Shown: one piece after another, positions 30,025 through 38,792 of the stretch
Layout of the letters: the number at the start of each line of letters is the position of its first letter
Position numbering within the stretch: the stretch's first letter is position 1
Assembly: GCF_028292965.1 (NCBI RefSeq)
Contig: NZ_JAQGLG010000180.1
Span: 1-53,007, forward strand
Length of the DNA: 53,007 bases
Direction of reading: 5' to 3'
DNA from: Sphingomonas bacterium
Lineage (GTDB): Bacteria; Pseudomonadota; Alphaproteobacteria; Sphingomonadales; Sphingomonadaceae
Translations under genes and position numbers: made by a program
The notes under the pieces: model-generated
The model's input: only the letters and a program-made list of their open reading frames with translations
The model's database searches: none
Told to the model about the DNA's origin: nothing

Positions 30025-30065
30025 TTGACAAAGTGCGCTGTGAAGGGAAAGCGCATCGGCTTTCC
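30025..30065 (+). promoter_or_regulatory. aspS upstream region: TTGACA box and small hairpin
   Basis: TTGACA at 30025-30030 is a perfect -35 hexamer, but the -10 hexamer at 17-base spacing is poor (AAAGCG). A 7-base stem, GGAAAGC/GCTTTCC (30046-30065, loop GCATCG), lies immediately downstream. The role is uncertain. Confidence 0.25.
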
Positions 30066-30100
30066 GGCGCCATGCCGTTTCCTGACACCGAGTAGATAAA

Positions 30101-31933
30101 ATGCACGCCTATCGTACGCACACTTGCGCCGCCTTGACCGCCGCCGAGGTAGGGCAGGATGTCCGCCTGTCGGGCTGGGTCCACCGCAAGCGCGACCATG
30201 GCGGCGTGCTGTTCGTCGATCTGCGCGACCATTACGGAATCACACAGGTGGTGGCCGACAGCGACAGCCCGGCGCTGCCGATCCTGGAGTCGCTGCGCGT
30301 CGAATCGGTCGTGACGATCGATGGCAGCGTCAAAGCGCGCGCCGCAGGCACTGCCAACCCAAACCTCGCGACCGGCGAGATCGAAGTGTTCGCGCGCGCG
30401 GTAACGGTTCAGAGCCACGCACAGGAACTGCCGATGCCGGTCGCGGGCGAGGCCGATTATCCCGAGGATATCCGCCTGCGCTACCGCTTCCTCGATCTGC
30501 GACGCGAGCGGCTCCACAACAACATCGTGCTGCGTTCGAACGTCATTTCGTCGCTACGTCAGCGCATGATCGGGCAGGGCTTCACCGAATTCCAGACCCC
30601 GATCCTGACCGCGAGCTCGCCCGAGGGCGCACGCGACTATCTCGTCCCCAGCCGTGTCCACCCGGGCAAGTTCTACGCACTCCCGCAGGCACCGCAGATG
30701 TTCAAGCAACTGCTGATGGTCGCCGGGTTCGACCGCTATTTCCAGATCGCCCCGTGCTTTCGCGACGAGGACGCCCGCGCCGACCGTTCGCCGGGCGAAT
30801 TCTACCAGCTCGATTTCGAGATGAGCTATGTCACACAGGACGACGTGTTCGCCGCGATCGAGCCGGTGCTCCATGGCGTGTTCGAGGAATTCGCCGACTG
30901 GCAGGGCAAGGGACGTACCGTGTCGCCGCTGCCGTTCAAGCGCATCCCCTACAAGGAATCGATGCTCAAATACGGCAGCGACAAGCCCGACCTGCGCAAC
31001 CCGATCCTGATCACCGACGTTAGCGAGCAGTTCAAGGGTTCGGGCTTCGGCCGCTTCGCCTCGATGGTCGAAGACGGCGATGTCGTCCGTGCGCTGCCCG
31101 CACCGAACACCGCCGAGAAAAGCCGCAAATTCTTCGACGACATGAATAGCTGGGCGCAGAGCGAAGGCTTCCCCGGCCTCGGCTATGCGACTCAGAAGGA
31201 CGGCGTGTTCGGTGGCCCGATCGCGAACAACCACGGCCAGGACGGTATGAAGGCGATCGCCGACGCGCTCGGCCTTGGCCCCAACGACGGCATCTTCTTC
31301 TCGGCGGGGAAAGAAGCTCAGGCGGCCAAGCTCGCCGGCCTCGCGCGCACCCGCGTCGCCGAGCAGCTCGAGCTGATCGACGCCTCGCGCTTCGAATTCT
31401 GCTGGATCGTCGACTTCCCGATGTTCGAGTATGACGAGGACAACAAGAAGGTCGATTTCAGCCACAACCCCTTCAGCATGCCGCAAGGCGAGCTCGAGGC
31501 GCTGGAGACCAGGGACCCGCTCGATATCCTGGCGTACCAGTACGACATCGTGTGCAACGGCGTGGAGCTGTCGTCGGGCGCGATCCGCAACCACCGGCCG
31601 GAGATCATGTACAAGGCGTTCGAGATCGCCGGGTATAGCCAGGCCGATGTCGACACCAATTTCGCCGGCATGATCAACGCGTTCAAGTTCGGCGCGCCGC
31701 CGCACGGCGGGTCGGCCCCGGGCGTCGACCGCATCGTCATGCTGCTGGCCGACGAGCCCAACATCCGCGAGGTCATCGTCTTCCCGATGACGCAGAAGGC
31801 GGAGGATCTGATGATGGGCGCGCCCAATTTCGCGACGCCCCGGCAGCTCAAGGAACTCAACATCCGGCTGATCGATCAGCCCGGTTCGGCGAAGACCGGC
31901 GTCGCGGAGGCGGTCGCGCCAAGCGCTGGCTAA
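30101..31933 (+). CDS. aspS: aspartyl-tRNA synthetase, probably non-discriminating
   Basis: It charges tRNA-Asp with aspartate. The 610-residue protein has an N-terminal OB anticodon-binding domain, class II motif 2 in [11 protein letters not shown] and motif 3 in [14 protein letters not shown], with the bacterial GAD insertion between. His33 in RKRDHGGV matches the histidine that marks non-discriminating AspRS; E. coli has Leu there. Such enzymes also make Asp-tRNA-Asn, later amidated by GatCAB, and this is common in alphaproteobacteria. Non-discrimination is an inference from this residue; gatCAB is not in the window. Confidence 0.97.
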   Translation: MHAYRTHTCAALTAAEVGQDVRLSGWVHRKRDHGGVLFVDLRDHYGITQVVADSDSPALPILESLRVESVVTIDGSVKARAAGTANPNLATGEIEVFARAVTVQSHAQELPMPVAGEADYPEDIRLRYRFLDLRRERLHNNIVLRSNVISSLRQRMIGQGFTEFQTPILTASSPEGARDYLVPSRVHPGKFYALPQAPQMFKQLLMVAGFDRYFQIAPCFRDEDARADRSPGEFYQLDFEMSYVTQDDVFAAIEPVLHGVFEEFADWQGKGRTVSPLPFKRIPYKESMLKYGSDKPDLRNPILITDVSEQFKGSGFGRFASMVEDGDVVRALPAPNTAEKSRKFFDDMNSWAQSEGFPGLGYATQKDGVFGGPIANNHGQDGMKAIADALGLGPNDGIFFSAGKEAQAAKLAGLARTRVAEQLELIDASRFEFCWIVDFPMFEYDEDNKKVDFSHNPFSMPQGELEALETRDPLDILAYQYDIVCNGVELSSGAIRNHRPEIMYKAFEIAGYSQADVDTNFAGMINAFKFGAPPHGGSAPGVDRIVMLLADEPNIREVIVFPMTQKAEDLMMGAPNFATPRQLKELNIRLIDQPGSAKTGVAEAVAPSAG

Positions 31934-31973
31934 TATCAACCGGCCGTTTACCGGCATTGGCTAGACCAGCAGC

Positions 31974-32378
31974 ATGACGCTCGCTTCCTTCATCCGGCTT
32001 GGCCTCGTCAACGCCGTCATCTCGATCCTGCTGTTCGGGGCGGTGCTGATGGGGCTGATCGTACTGTTCGATCCACGCGCCAATCCACTGACCTGGCCGT
32101 TCCTCGCCACCACGATCCTGACCTTGGTCGGGCCGGGCATGATCGTGATCGACCTTGTCGCCGCGGCGATCGCGTCGATGGCGAAGAAGTCCGCTACGTC
32201 GGCGCATCTCGTCGCGCTGATCGTCGCGACATGCCTCGCGCTCGCTTACCTCGGCGCCGGGCGAGTGGCGATCATTCGTCCTGACATCGTCGGGCTGATC
32301 CGCTGTGCGTTCGTCGCGGCAATTGCGTTGCCATGGTTGGCCGGCGCCGGGATCGTCAAGGTCGCGCGTAAGACTTGA
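31974..32378 (+). CDS. small multi-pass membrane protein of unknown function
   Basis: The 134-residue product has about four hydrophobic helices: residues 10-31, 41-66, 78-96 and 104-127. Cytosolic ends are mildly basic (KK at 71-72; VARKT at the C terminus). There is no recognisable catalytic motif. It begins 41 bases after aspS and precedes the DUF6356 gene by 48 bases, all on the same strand. The reading frame shows the codon bias of its neighbours, which supports a real gene. I cannot name a family. Confidence 0.65.
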   Translation: MTLASFIRLGLVNAVISILLFGAVLMGLIVLFDPRANPLTWPFLATTILTLVGPGMIVIDLVAAAIASMAKKSATSAHLVALIVATCLALAYLGAGRVAIIRPDIVGLIRCAFVAAIALPWLAGAGIVKVARKT

Positions 32379-32425
32379 CCCGCAAGCCGGTTCACATCGT
32401 ACCGACGCTTCGCTAGAACGTTGGC

Positions 32426-32692
32426 ATGATCGACCGCTACTTTCTCAGCCATCCCCGCAGCGTCGGGGAAAGCTACCCGCAACACGCCGCGACCGCCTTC
32501 AGCTTCGGCGCCCACATGCTCGCCGGCGGTGTTGCCGCGATGGTCCATGGCGTGTTTCCGTCGCTCTGCACTCGAACCGCGAGCAATACGGTCAAGACGC
32601 TCTATGGCCGGATGAAATCGCGCCAGCCCAACTTCGCCGAGCGCCCGCCCGCCTTTACCGAGCCCGACTGGCAACTCGAATACGAGATTTAA
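32426..32692 (+). CDS. DUF6356 family small protein
   Basis: This 88-residue protein matches what I recall as DUF6356: MIDRYFLSHPRSVGESYPQH, a central FGAHMLAGGVAAMVHGVFP stretch that could be one membrane-associated helix, and a polar C terminus with TLYGRMKSRQPN. The function is unknown. Its stop lies 4 bases before the GTG start of the FAD-dependent oxidoreductase, which indicates coexpression. Confidence 0.8.
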   Translation: MIDRYFLSHPRSVGESYPQHAATAFSFGAHMLAGGVAAMVHGVFPSLCTRTASNTVKTLYGRMKSRQPNFAERPPAFTEPDWQLEYEI

Positions 32693-32696
32693 GGCC

Positions 32697-34049
32697 GTGA
32701 TCCGCCATGTCGCCATCATCGGCGCGGGCTTTTCGGGCACGTTGCAGGCGATCAACCTGCTGCGCCACGATGGGCCCCGCGCGACGCTGATCGAACGCGC
32801 GCCGGAACCGGGCAAGGGCCTCGCCTACGGCGCGGCCTATCCCGACCATGTGCTCAACGTTCGCGCCGGCAATATGAGTGCTTTGCCCGACGATCCCGAC
32901 CATTTCGTCCGCTGGCTGGCAGCGAACGGCAAGCAGGATGCCGGCGCCACCTTCGTGCAGCGCGTGACGTACGGCACTTATCTGCGCGAGCAGTTGAACG
33001 ACGCGCTGGAGAAGTCGGGCGGCAGGCTGACGCTTGTTCAGGCGGATGTCGGCGATGTGCGGCAAGCGGGCGAGGGGGCTCGAGTCACGCTGACCGACGG
33101 GCGCACGATCGACGCGGATGCTGCGGTGCTTGCGGTCGGCAACCTCCCCCCGCACGATCCGCCCGGGTTCGGCGATACGCTGTCGAATGCGCGCTACAAG
33201 AGCGATCCGTGGGACCGGAGCGTACCGCAGGGGTTGAACGACGACGACTCGGTCTTGCTGATCGGCACCGGGCTGACGATGGTCGACATCGCATTGCTGC
33301 TCGAATCGAGCGGATTCAAGGGACGGATCGTTGCGCTGTCGCGCCGTGGGCTGCTGCCGCACCGCCACGACGCGCCCGGTCCGATGCATGCGAAGCTCGC
33401 CGAGCGGCCCGTCGCGACTCCGTCGGAGCTGGTCCGCTTGGTGCGCGATCGGGGAGCCGCAATCGGCTGGCGAGGTGCCGTGGATGAGTTGCGGCCGTAC
33501 ACGCAGGCGATGTGGGTCAACGCGACCGACGCCGAGCGCCAGCGCTTTCTACGCCATTTACGTCCGTGGTGGGATGTCCATCGCCACCGTCTCGCGCCGC
33601 AAGTCGCGGACCGGCTCGCAGCGATGCAGGCCAGCGGGCAGCTCGAGATCGTTGCCGGCAAGACCATCGCCGCAGCGGAGACGGCGGATGGCATCGTCGT
33701 CACCTGGCGCCGGCGAGGCAACGACTCGCCCGAAACCTTAACGACACAGCGGATCATCAACTGCACCGGGCCGCAAGGCGACCTCACCCGCACCACTGAG
33801 CCGTTGCTCGCCACGCTCCAGCAACGCGGCGTGGTGCGCGCTGACCCGGCAAAGCTCGGGCTCGATGTCGACGGCTGCGCGCGCACGATCGCGGCTGATG
33901 GCGAGCCCAACGAATGGCTCTACGCGCTTGGCCCGATGACGCGCGGGGCGTTCTGGGAAATCGTCGCGGTGCCCGACATTCGGCAGCAGACCTGGAACCT
34001 CGCACGCCGCCTGTCGAACGCGCAATGGGTTGGCGGCGAGGGGCTTTAG
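32697..34049 (+). CDS. FAD/NAD(P)-binding oxidoreductase (HI0933/Lcd1-like, FAD-NAD(P) family)
   Basis: The 450-residue protein starts at a GTG with AAGG just upstream and opens with a dinucleotide-binding loop HVAIIGAGFSGTLQA. A second glycine-rich loop, VLLIGTGLTMVDIALLL near residue 185, gives the two-nucleotide (FAD plus NAD(P)) arrangement. GKGLAYGAAYPDHVLNVRAG is characteristic of a family annotated as FAD-dependent oxidoreductases of unknown substrate; related proteins act in siderophore or hydroxylation chemistry. There is no transit signal. It is paired with the DUF6356 gene and convergent with carbonic anhydrase, with a 4-base overlap of ends. Confidence 0.85.
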   Translation: MIRHVAIIGAGFSGTLQAINLLRHDGPRATLIERAPEPGKGLAYGAAYPDHVLNVRAGNMSALPDDPDHFVRWLAANGKQDAGATFVQRVTYGTYLREQLNDALEKSGGRLTLVQADVGDVRQAGEGARVTLTDGRTIDADAAVLAVGNLPPHDPPGFGDTLSNARYKSDPWDRSVPQGLNDDDSVLLIGTGLTMVDIALLLESSGFKGRIVALSRRGLLPHRHDAPGPMHAKLAERPVATPSELVRLVRDRGAAIGWRGAVDELRPYTQAMWVNATDAERQRFLRHLRPWWDVHRHRLAPQVADRLAAMQASGQLEIVAGKTIAAAETADGIVVTWRRRGNDSPETLTTQRIINCTGPQGDLTRTTEPLLATLQQRGVVRADPAKLGLDVDGCARTIAADGEPNEWLYALGPMTRGAFWEIVAVPDIRQQTWNLARRLSNAQWVGGEGL

Positions 34050-34675
34050 GCCGGCGCGAACTCGCCCGAATCGTCCATCACGTGGAGCACGCCGTCGGCG
34101 ATAGCGAAATAGGCGCCGTGTAGCTTGAGCGTCCCCGCGGCCTCGCGTTCCGGGATGCACGGGAAGGTGCGCAGGTTACGCAACGACACGCGCACTGTTT
34201 CCAGCTCGAGCGCGTGCACCGCTTCCGGCCCGGTGCCGTATTGCGCGACGATCCGATCGCGCGCTTCATCGAGCATATCGACCCAATGGTCGATGAACCC
34301 TCCCGCGCCCGGCGGCGCGCCCTTGAACTGTTGCGACAGAGCCGCCGCGACCCCGCCGCACGATCCGTGGCCGAGCACCACGATCTCGCATACTTCCAAC
34401 TGCGTCACAGCGAATTCGAGCGCGGCCGACACACCGTGTCGCCCGCCGCCGAGCTCAAAAGGCGGCACCAGATTGGCGATGTTGCGCACCGCAAAAATTT
34501 CGCCTGGTACCGTGTCGAATATTTGCGCCGGATCGACTCGGCTGTCCGAGCACGCGATCACCATGACGCGCGGGCTCTGCCCCTCGCTCAATTCCTCCCA
34601 GCGTTCGCGGTGGCGCCGGTACTCGCTGGTCCGAAAACGCTGATAGCCGTCGAGCAAGTCCACAAAGTCGGTCAT
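34046..34675 (-). CDS. beta-class carbonic anhydrase
   Basis: It interconverts CO2 and bicarbonate. The 209 residues from the ATG at 34675 carry the zinc ligands Cys42 and the Asp44-Arg46 dyad in ACSDSRVD, with His103 and Cys106 in LGHGSCGG. An upstream ATG at 34711 would add a basic leader without a signal sequence; I prefer the inner one because it matches family lengths. It diverges from lipA across 65 bases. Bicarbonate supply for carboxylation reactions is the usual role. Confidence 0.96.
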   Translation of the reverse strand: MTDFVDLLDGYQRFRTSEYRRHRERWEELSEGQSPRVMVIACSDSRVDPAQIFDTVPGEIFAVRNIANLVPPFELGGGRHGVSAALEFAVTQLEVCEIVVLGHGSCGGVAAALSQQFKGAPPGAGGFIDHWVDMLDEARDRIVAQYGTGPEAVHALELETVRVSLRNLRTFPCIPEREAAGTLKLHGAYFAIADGVLHVMDDSGEFAPA

Positions 34676-34740
34676 GCCCCTGTCTCTGCCAAGGCCGGGA
34701 AGGGGTGGCAAGCGCCGCGCAGGATCGCTATCTGCGCGGC

Positions 34741-35664
34741 ATGAACGAGATTTCGCCGCTCATCCGCGAACCCCGCCAGCGCAAGCCCGACTGGATCCGT
34801 GTCAAGGCACCCGGGGGCACCGCGTTCGCCGAGACCAAGGCGCTGATGCGCCGGCTCAACCTTGCGACGGTGTGCGAGGAGGCGGCGTGCCCCAATATCG
34901 GCGAGTGCTGGACCAAGAAGCACGCGACGGTGATGATCCTGGGCGACACGTGCACGCGCGCCTGCGCCTTCTGCAACGTCAAGACCGGCATGCCCCGCGC
35001 GGTCGATCCGCTTGAGCCGGAGCATGTCGCGGTTGCTGCAGCGGAACTGGGGCTGGAGCATATCGTCGTGACGTCGGTCGATCGTGACGATTTGCCCGAT
35101 GGCGGCGCGAGCCAGTTCGTCAAGGTGATCGAGGCGCTGCGCCGCAACACGCCCAACACGACGATCGAGATACTGACCCCCGATTTCCGCAACAAGGCGC
35201 AGGCTGCGGTCGAATCGATCGTCGCCGCGCGGCCCGACGTCTACAACCACAATCTCGAGACCGTCCCACGGCTCTACCCGACCATCCGCCCCGGCGCGCG
35301 CTATTACGCCTCGCTGCGGCTGCTGGAAAGTGTGAAGAACCACGATCCATCGATCTTCACCAAGTCGGGCGTAATGCTCGGGCTGGGCGAGGAGCGGCTC
35401 GAAGTGCACCAAGTGATGGACGACATGCGCTCCGCCGATGTCGATTTCCTGACGATGGGGCAATATCTCCAACCCACCCCACGCCATACCAAGGTGATGG
35501 ATTTCGTCAGCCCGCAGGCCTTCGACGCCTATGCCGCGATCGCACGCGCCAAGGGCTTCTTGCTGGTCGCGAGTTCGCCGCTGACGCGGTCGAGCTATCA
35601 CGCGGGCGACGACTTCGCGAAGATGAAGGCGGCCCGGGAGGCCAAGCTTGCCCAGGCACGCTGA
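34741..35664 (+). CDS. lipA: lipoyl synthase
   Basis: LipA inserts two sulphur atoms into protein-bound octanoyl groups by radical SAM chemistry. The 307-residue protein has both clusters: auxiliary cysteines Cys45, Cys50 and Cys56 ([12 protein letters not shown]) and radical-SAM cysteines Cys71, Cys75 and Cys78 (CTRACAFC). The C-terminal RSSYHAGD contains the conserved serine that ligates the auxiliary cluster. The start is the ATG at 34741; an in-frame ATG at 34705 overlaps no ribosome-binding site I can see. The next gene starts inside its 3' end. Confidence 0.97.
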   Translation: MNEISPLIREPRQRKPDWIRVKAPGGTAFAETKALMRRLNLATVCEEAACPNIGECWTKKHATVMILGDTCTRACAFCNVKTGMPRAVDPLEPEHVAVAAAELGLEHIVVTSVDRDDLPDGGASQFVKVIEALRRNTPNTTIEILTPDFRNKAQAAVESIVAARPDVYNHNLETVPRLYPTIRPGARYYASLRLLESVKNHDPSIFTKSGVMLGLGEERLEVHQVMDDMRSADVDFLTMGQYLQPTPRHTKVMDFVSPQAFDAYAAIARAKGFLLVASSPLTRSSYHAGDDFAKMKAAREAKLAQAR

Positions 35665-36124
35665 GACGCGGCGGCTCCCCTATACGCCGGAGCAGATGTT
35701 CGACCTGGTGGCCGATGTCGGCCGCTATGCCGAATTCCTGCCCTGGGTGTCCGCGGTCCGCATCCGCGCGAACAGCTCGACCGAAATGGTCGCGGACCTG
35801 ATCGTCGGGTTCAAAGGGTTGCGCGAAACGTTCACCTCGAAGGTCCGCAAGGTGCGGGCAGCGAGCATCCACGTCGATTATCTCGACGGACCGCTTAAAT
35901 ACCTGACCAATGATTGGGCGTTCCGGCCCGCGCCGGGCGGGTGCGATGTCGAGTTTACGGTCGATTTCGCGTTCAAGAACCGGGTGTTCGAGATGCTTGC
36001 CGGTCAAGTGTTCGGCCAGGCGCTGCGCAAGATGATCGGTGCGTTCGAGGAGCGTGCCGCCGCGCTTTATTCGCCGTCCGATTCGCGTGGCATCAGCAGT
36101 TCGAGTGCGCACAAAGCCGCCTGA
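35648..36124 (+). CDS. COQ10/RatA-type START-domain protein
   Basis: The 158-residue protein belongs to the polyketide cyclase/START fold group that includes mitochondrial Coq10 and E. coli RatA. It opens [30 protein letters not shown], of which the [11 protein letters not shown] and YAEFLPW parts are diagnostic, and contains [13 protein letters not shown] and [13 protein letters not shown] use the TTG at 35648 with GGAGG seven bases upstream, overlapping lipA by 17 bases. The likely role is ubiquinone binding or delivery. Annotation as a toxin (RatA) would be misleading: there is no RatB partner. Its 3' end overlaps cinA convergently by 58 bases. Confidence 0.88.
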   Translation: MPRHAETRRLPYTPEQMFDLVADVGRYAEFLPWVSAVRIRANSSTEMVADLIVGFKGLRETFTSKVRKVRAASIHVDYLDGPLKYLTNDWAFRPAPGGCDVEFTVDFAFKNRVFEMLAGQVFGQALRKMIGAFEERAAALYSPSDSRGISSSSAHKAA

Positions 36125-36591
36125 AGCCGCACCCCGCCGCGGCCAAGATCGCCGAAATCCTTGCGATCGGCGACAACGTCACCCGGATCGGCATCGCGCT
36201 CCGCGCGAGCGAACACCACCGTCCCGACCGGTTTCTTCTCGGTGCCCCCGGCCGGCCCAGCCACACCGGTGATCGCCACCGCGAGATCGGCGTCAGTGGC
36301 TTCGAGCGCACCCTGCGCCATGCTCCACGCGGTTGCAATCGACACCGCGCCGAACGTGTCGAGCACGTCATGGCTCACCTTGAGCAGCGCGTGCTTCGAC
36401 TCGTTGGAATAGGTGACCAGTCCGCCGAGCAGTACTTCCGACGATCCCGGAATCTCAGTGATCGCCGCCGCCACCAGTCCGCCGGTGCAGCTTTCGGCCA
36501 GCGCAAACTTGCGCCCGAGCTTGCGGTTCGCATTGACCACCCGCCGTGCGGCATCGACCAGTTCGGCGGGAAGGACGGTGTCGATGGTCAC
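36067..36591 (-). CDS. CinA-family nicotinamide-nucleotide amidohydrolase
   Basis: The 174-residue protein corresponds to the C-terminal (PncC) domain of CinA: KFALAESCTGGLVAAAITEIPGSS, TYSNESKHALL and ITGVAGPAGGTEKKPVGTV. Family members deamidate NMN to nicotinate mononucleotide in NAD salvage. The CinA N-terminal domain is absent, as in many proteobacteria. It lies 9 bases downstream of ispDF in the same direction. The last 58 bases overlap the COQ10-type gene on the other strand. Confidence 0.92.
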   Translation of the reverse strand: MTIDTVLPAELVDAARRVVNANRKLGRKFALAESCTGGLVAAAITEIPGSSEVLLGGLVTYSNESKHALLKVSHDVLDTFGAVSIATAWSMAQGALEATDADLAVAITGVAGPAGGTEKKPVGTVVFARAERDADPGDVVADRKDFGDLGRGGVRLQAALCALELLMPRESDGE

Positions 36592-36600
36592 GTGAACGCC

Positions 36601-37716
36601 CTATACCCTAATCGTTACGACCGCTTGCGCGGCGATCCCTTCGCCGCGACCGGTGAAGCCGAGCCGCTCGGTCGTCGTCGCCTTGACGCTAATTTGGCCG
36701 CGCGCAAGCCCCAACAGCGCGGCGATACGCGCGCGGATCGGCTCACGCCACGGGCCGATCTTCGGCGCTTCGCAGATGATCGTGAGGTCGACGAAATCGA
36801 TTATGCCGCCCTGCGCTGCAACCAGCGAGGCGGCATGCTGGAGAAACTGCCCCGATTCGGCGCCGCGCCATTGCGGATCGCTCGGCGGAAAATGCGTCCC
36901 GATATCGCCCGACGCGATCGTGCCGAGCACCGCGTCGGTGATGGCATGAAGCGCGACGTCAGCGTCGCTATGTCCCGATAGTCCCCGGTCATGCGGAATC
37001 AGCACGCCGCCGAGCCATAATTCTTCCCCCTCTACGAGGCGGTGGACGTCATATCCCGTTGCGGCGCGTACGCGCATGCTCGCTCCCAATCGTGCTTCGG
37101 CGAGCACCAAGTCGCCGGGATAGGTGATCTTTTCGAGCATGGGATCGCCGGCAACCATCGTCACTTCATGCCCCGCACGTCGCATGATCTGTGCGTCATC
37201 AGTCGTTTCTTCGCCTTCGGGCCATGATCGGTGTGCGGCAAGGATAGCGGCGAAGTCGAATGCCTGCGGCGTCTGCACGCGGACCAGCGTCGAGCGATCG
37301 ACCGTGTCGCCCAACGCTTCGCCCTTAGCGGCAAGCGTGTCGGCGATTGGCAGGATAGGAACCGCGCCCGTCGACCGATCCAGCGCCGCCAGTAGTCGAT
37401 CGATTACTGGCACAGGCACTACAGGTCGCGCGGCGTCGTGGATCAGCACGCGAGCTGCTGCGCCGATTGCTTGAAGCCCATTACGCACCGACTCCCGCCG
37501 CGTTGCACCGCCGACCACGGCTTCGCCTTCCACCGATTGTCCGTCGGCGATGACGGTCACGATCCGATCGATCGCCGGATGCGCCGCGAAGGCTCGCCGC
37601 GCATGCTCGACCAGCGGGAGGCTATGGAGCAACTGGAATTGTTTGGGCACGTCACCGCCCGCGCGCTCGCCTTTGCCGGCGGCGACGATCAGCGCAACGG
37701 TGTCGGACGAACTCAT
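36601..37716 (-). CDS. ispDF: bifunctional IspDF of the MEP isoprenoid pathway
   Basis: This 371-residue fusion combines IspD (residues 1 to about 215; CTP-binding loop VAAGKGERAGGDVPKQF) with IspF (about 216-371; TGYDVHRLVEGEEL, metal site GHSDADVALHAITDA). It performs MEP cytidylyl transfer and 2,4-cyclodiphosphate formation, steps 3 and 5 of the pathway. The fusion is common in alpha- and epsilonproteobacteria. It diverges from dusB across 77 bases, and that spacer carries several palindromes. cinA follows downstream. Confidence 0.97.
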   Translation of the reverse strand: MSSSDTVALIVAAGKGERAGGDVPKQFQLLHSLPLVEHARRAFAAHPAIDRIVTVIADGQSVEGEAVVGGATRRESVRNGLQAIGAAARVLIHDAARPVVPVPVIDRLLAALDRSTGAVPILPIADTLAAKGEALGDTVDRSTLVRVQTPQAFDFAAILAAHRSWPEGEETTDDAQIMRRAGHEVTMVAGDPMLEKITYPGDLVLAEARLGASMRVRAATGYDVHRLVEGEELWLGGVLIPHDRGLSGHSDADVALHAITDAVLGTIASGDIGTHFPPSDPQWRGAESGQFLQHAASLVAAQGGIIDFVDLTIICEAPKIGPWREPIRARIAALLGLARGQISVKATTTERLGFTGRGEGIAAQAVVTIRV

Positions 37717-37744
37717 GTCGCGCGCCTAGCGAACCCGCGCCAAC

Positions 37745-37776
37745 CTTGCCAGCGGCAAGCGCCTCGTGTAGGCGCT
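37745..37776. promoter_or_regulatory. two abutting palindromes in the ispDF-dusB spacer
   Basis: CTTGCC-AGC-GGCAAG (37745-37759) and AGCGCCT-CGTGT-AGGCGCT (37758-37776) are perfect inverted repeats that share two bases and directly abut the dusB-proximal palindrome. They may be operator sites or leader hairpins. Confidence 0.45.
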
Positions 37777-37792
37777 GCCTAAATTTTAGGCA
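37776..37792. promoter_or_regulatory. 17-base palindrome TGCCTAAATTTTAGGCA upstream of dusB (NtrC-like operator candidate)
   Basis: Two perfect 8-base half sites flank one central T and end one base before the dusB ATG. Total length 17 with TGC...GCA ends matches the outline of NtrC sites (TGCACC-N5-GGTGCA), although the inner bases differ. It covers the TTTAGG that would serve as ribosome-binding site, so a bound regulator or the hairpin itself would block translation or transcription of the dusB-ntr operon. NtrC autoregulation of nifR3-ntrBC is known in rhizobia. Confidence 0.5.
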
Positions 37793-37793
37793 C

Positions 37794-38792
37794 ATGAGCA
37801 AACTCGCCCCCATCCAAGTCGGTCCCGTCCGGATCGAGACCCCCGTAATCCTCGCGCCGATGACCGGCGTGAGCGATTTGCCGTTCCGTCGCCTCGTGCG
37901 GCGCTTCGGCTCGGGGCTCAATGTGACCGAGATGATCGCCAGTCAGGCCGCGATCCGCGAGACACGCCAGTCGATCCAGAAGGCGATGTGGGACGCGATC
38001 GAAGAGCCCGTGTCGATGCAGCTGGTGGGCTGCACGCCCTACGAAATGGGCGAGGCTGCCAAGCTGGCCGAGGATAAGGGCGCCGCGATCGTCGACATCA
38101 ACATGGGCTGCCCGGTACGCAAGGTGACCAACGGCGATGCCGGGTCGGCGCTGATGCGCGACCTCAAGCTCGCCGCGGCGATCGTTCATGCCTGCGTGAA
38201 GGCGGTCAAGGTGCCCGTCACGCTCAAGATGCGGATGGGCTGGGATCTCGACAGCCTCAATGCCCCCGAACTCGCGCGGATCGCGCAGGATATCGGCTGT
38301 CAAATGGTCACCGTCCACGGCCGCACGCGCAACCAGATGTACAAGGGCGAGGCCGACTGGGCGTTCGTCCGGTCGGTCAAGGACGCGGTGACTATTCCTG
38401 TGATCGTCAACGGCGACATCTGCTCGCCCGAGGACGCTGACCGCGCGCTCGGACAGTCGGGCGCCGACGGCGTAATGATCGGCCGCGGATCGTACGGCCG
38501 GCCTTGGTTGCTCAACCAGGTGATGGCGCACCTGTCGTCGGGCCGGACGATCGACGATCCGACAATTGGTGAGCAATATGACGTAATCGCAGGGCATTAC
38601 GACGAAATGCTCGCGCATTACGGTAATGAAGTCGGCGTCAACATGATGCGCAAGCATATCGGGTGGTACACCAAGGGCCTCGATGGTTCGGCGGCGTTCC
38701 GCAACGTCGTCAATCAGGAACCGAACCCCGACCGCGTCAAGGCCATGCTGGCCGAATTCTATGCACCCTGGCGACACCGCGCCGCCGCGTGA
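37794..38792 (+). CDS. dusB: tRNA dihydrouridine synthase (DusB/NifR3)
   Basis: It reduces specific uridines in the tRNA D-loop using FMN and NADPH. The 332-residue protein begins IQVGPVRIETPVILAPMTGVSD and holds the catalytic cysteine in DINMGCPVRKV; VNGDICSPEDA and MIGRGSYGRPWL are FMN/phosphate-site motifs. The start ATG at 37794 lies directly after a palindrome. As in Rhodobacter and rhizobia (nifR3) it is the first gene of the ntrBC operon, with ntrB starting 32 bases inside its 3' end. Confidence 0.96.
   Translation: MSKLAPIQVGPVRIETPVILAPMTGVSDLPFRRLVRRFGSGLNVTEMIASQAAIRETRQSIQKAMWDAIEEPVSMQLVGCTPYEMGEAAKLAEDKGAAIVDINMGCPVRKVTNGDAGSALMRDLKLAAAIVHACVKAVKVPVTLKMRMGWDLDSLNAPELARIAQDIGCQMVTVHGRTRNQMYKGEADWAFVRSVKDAVTIPVIVNGDICSPEDADRALGQSGADGVMIGRGSYGRPWLLNQVMAHLSSGRTIDDPTIGEQYDVIAGHYDEMLAHYGNEVGVNMMRKHIGWYTKGLDGSAAFRNVVNQEPNPDRVKAMLAEFYAPWRHRAAA

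Noticed and set aside
35648..36124. RatA-type toxin of a toxin-antitoxin module
   Set aside because: The protein is a COQ10/START-domain homologue coupled to lipA, with no RatB or other antitoxin gene beside it.
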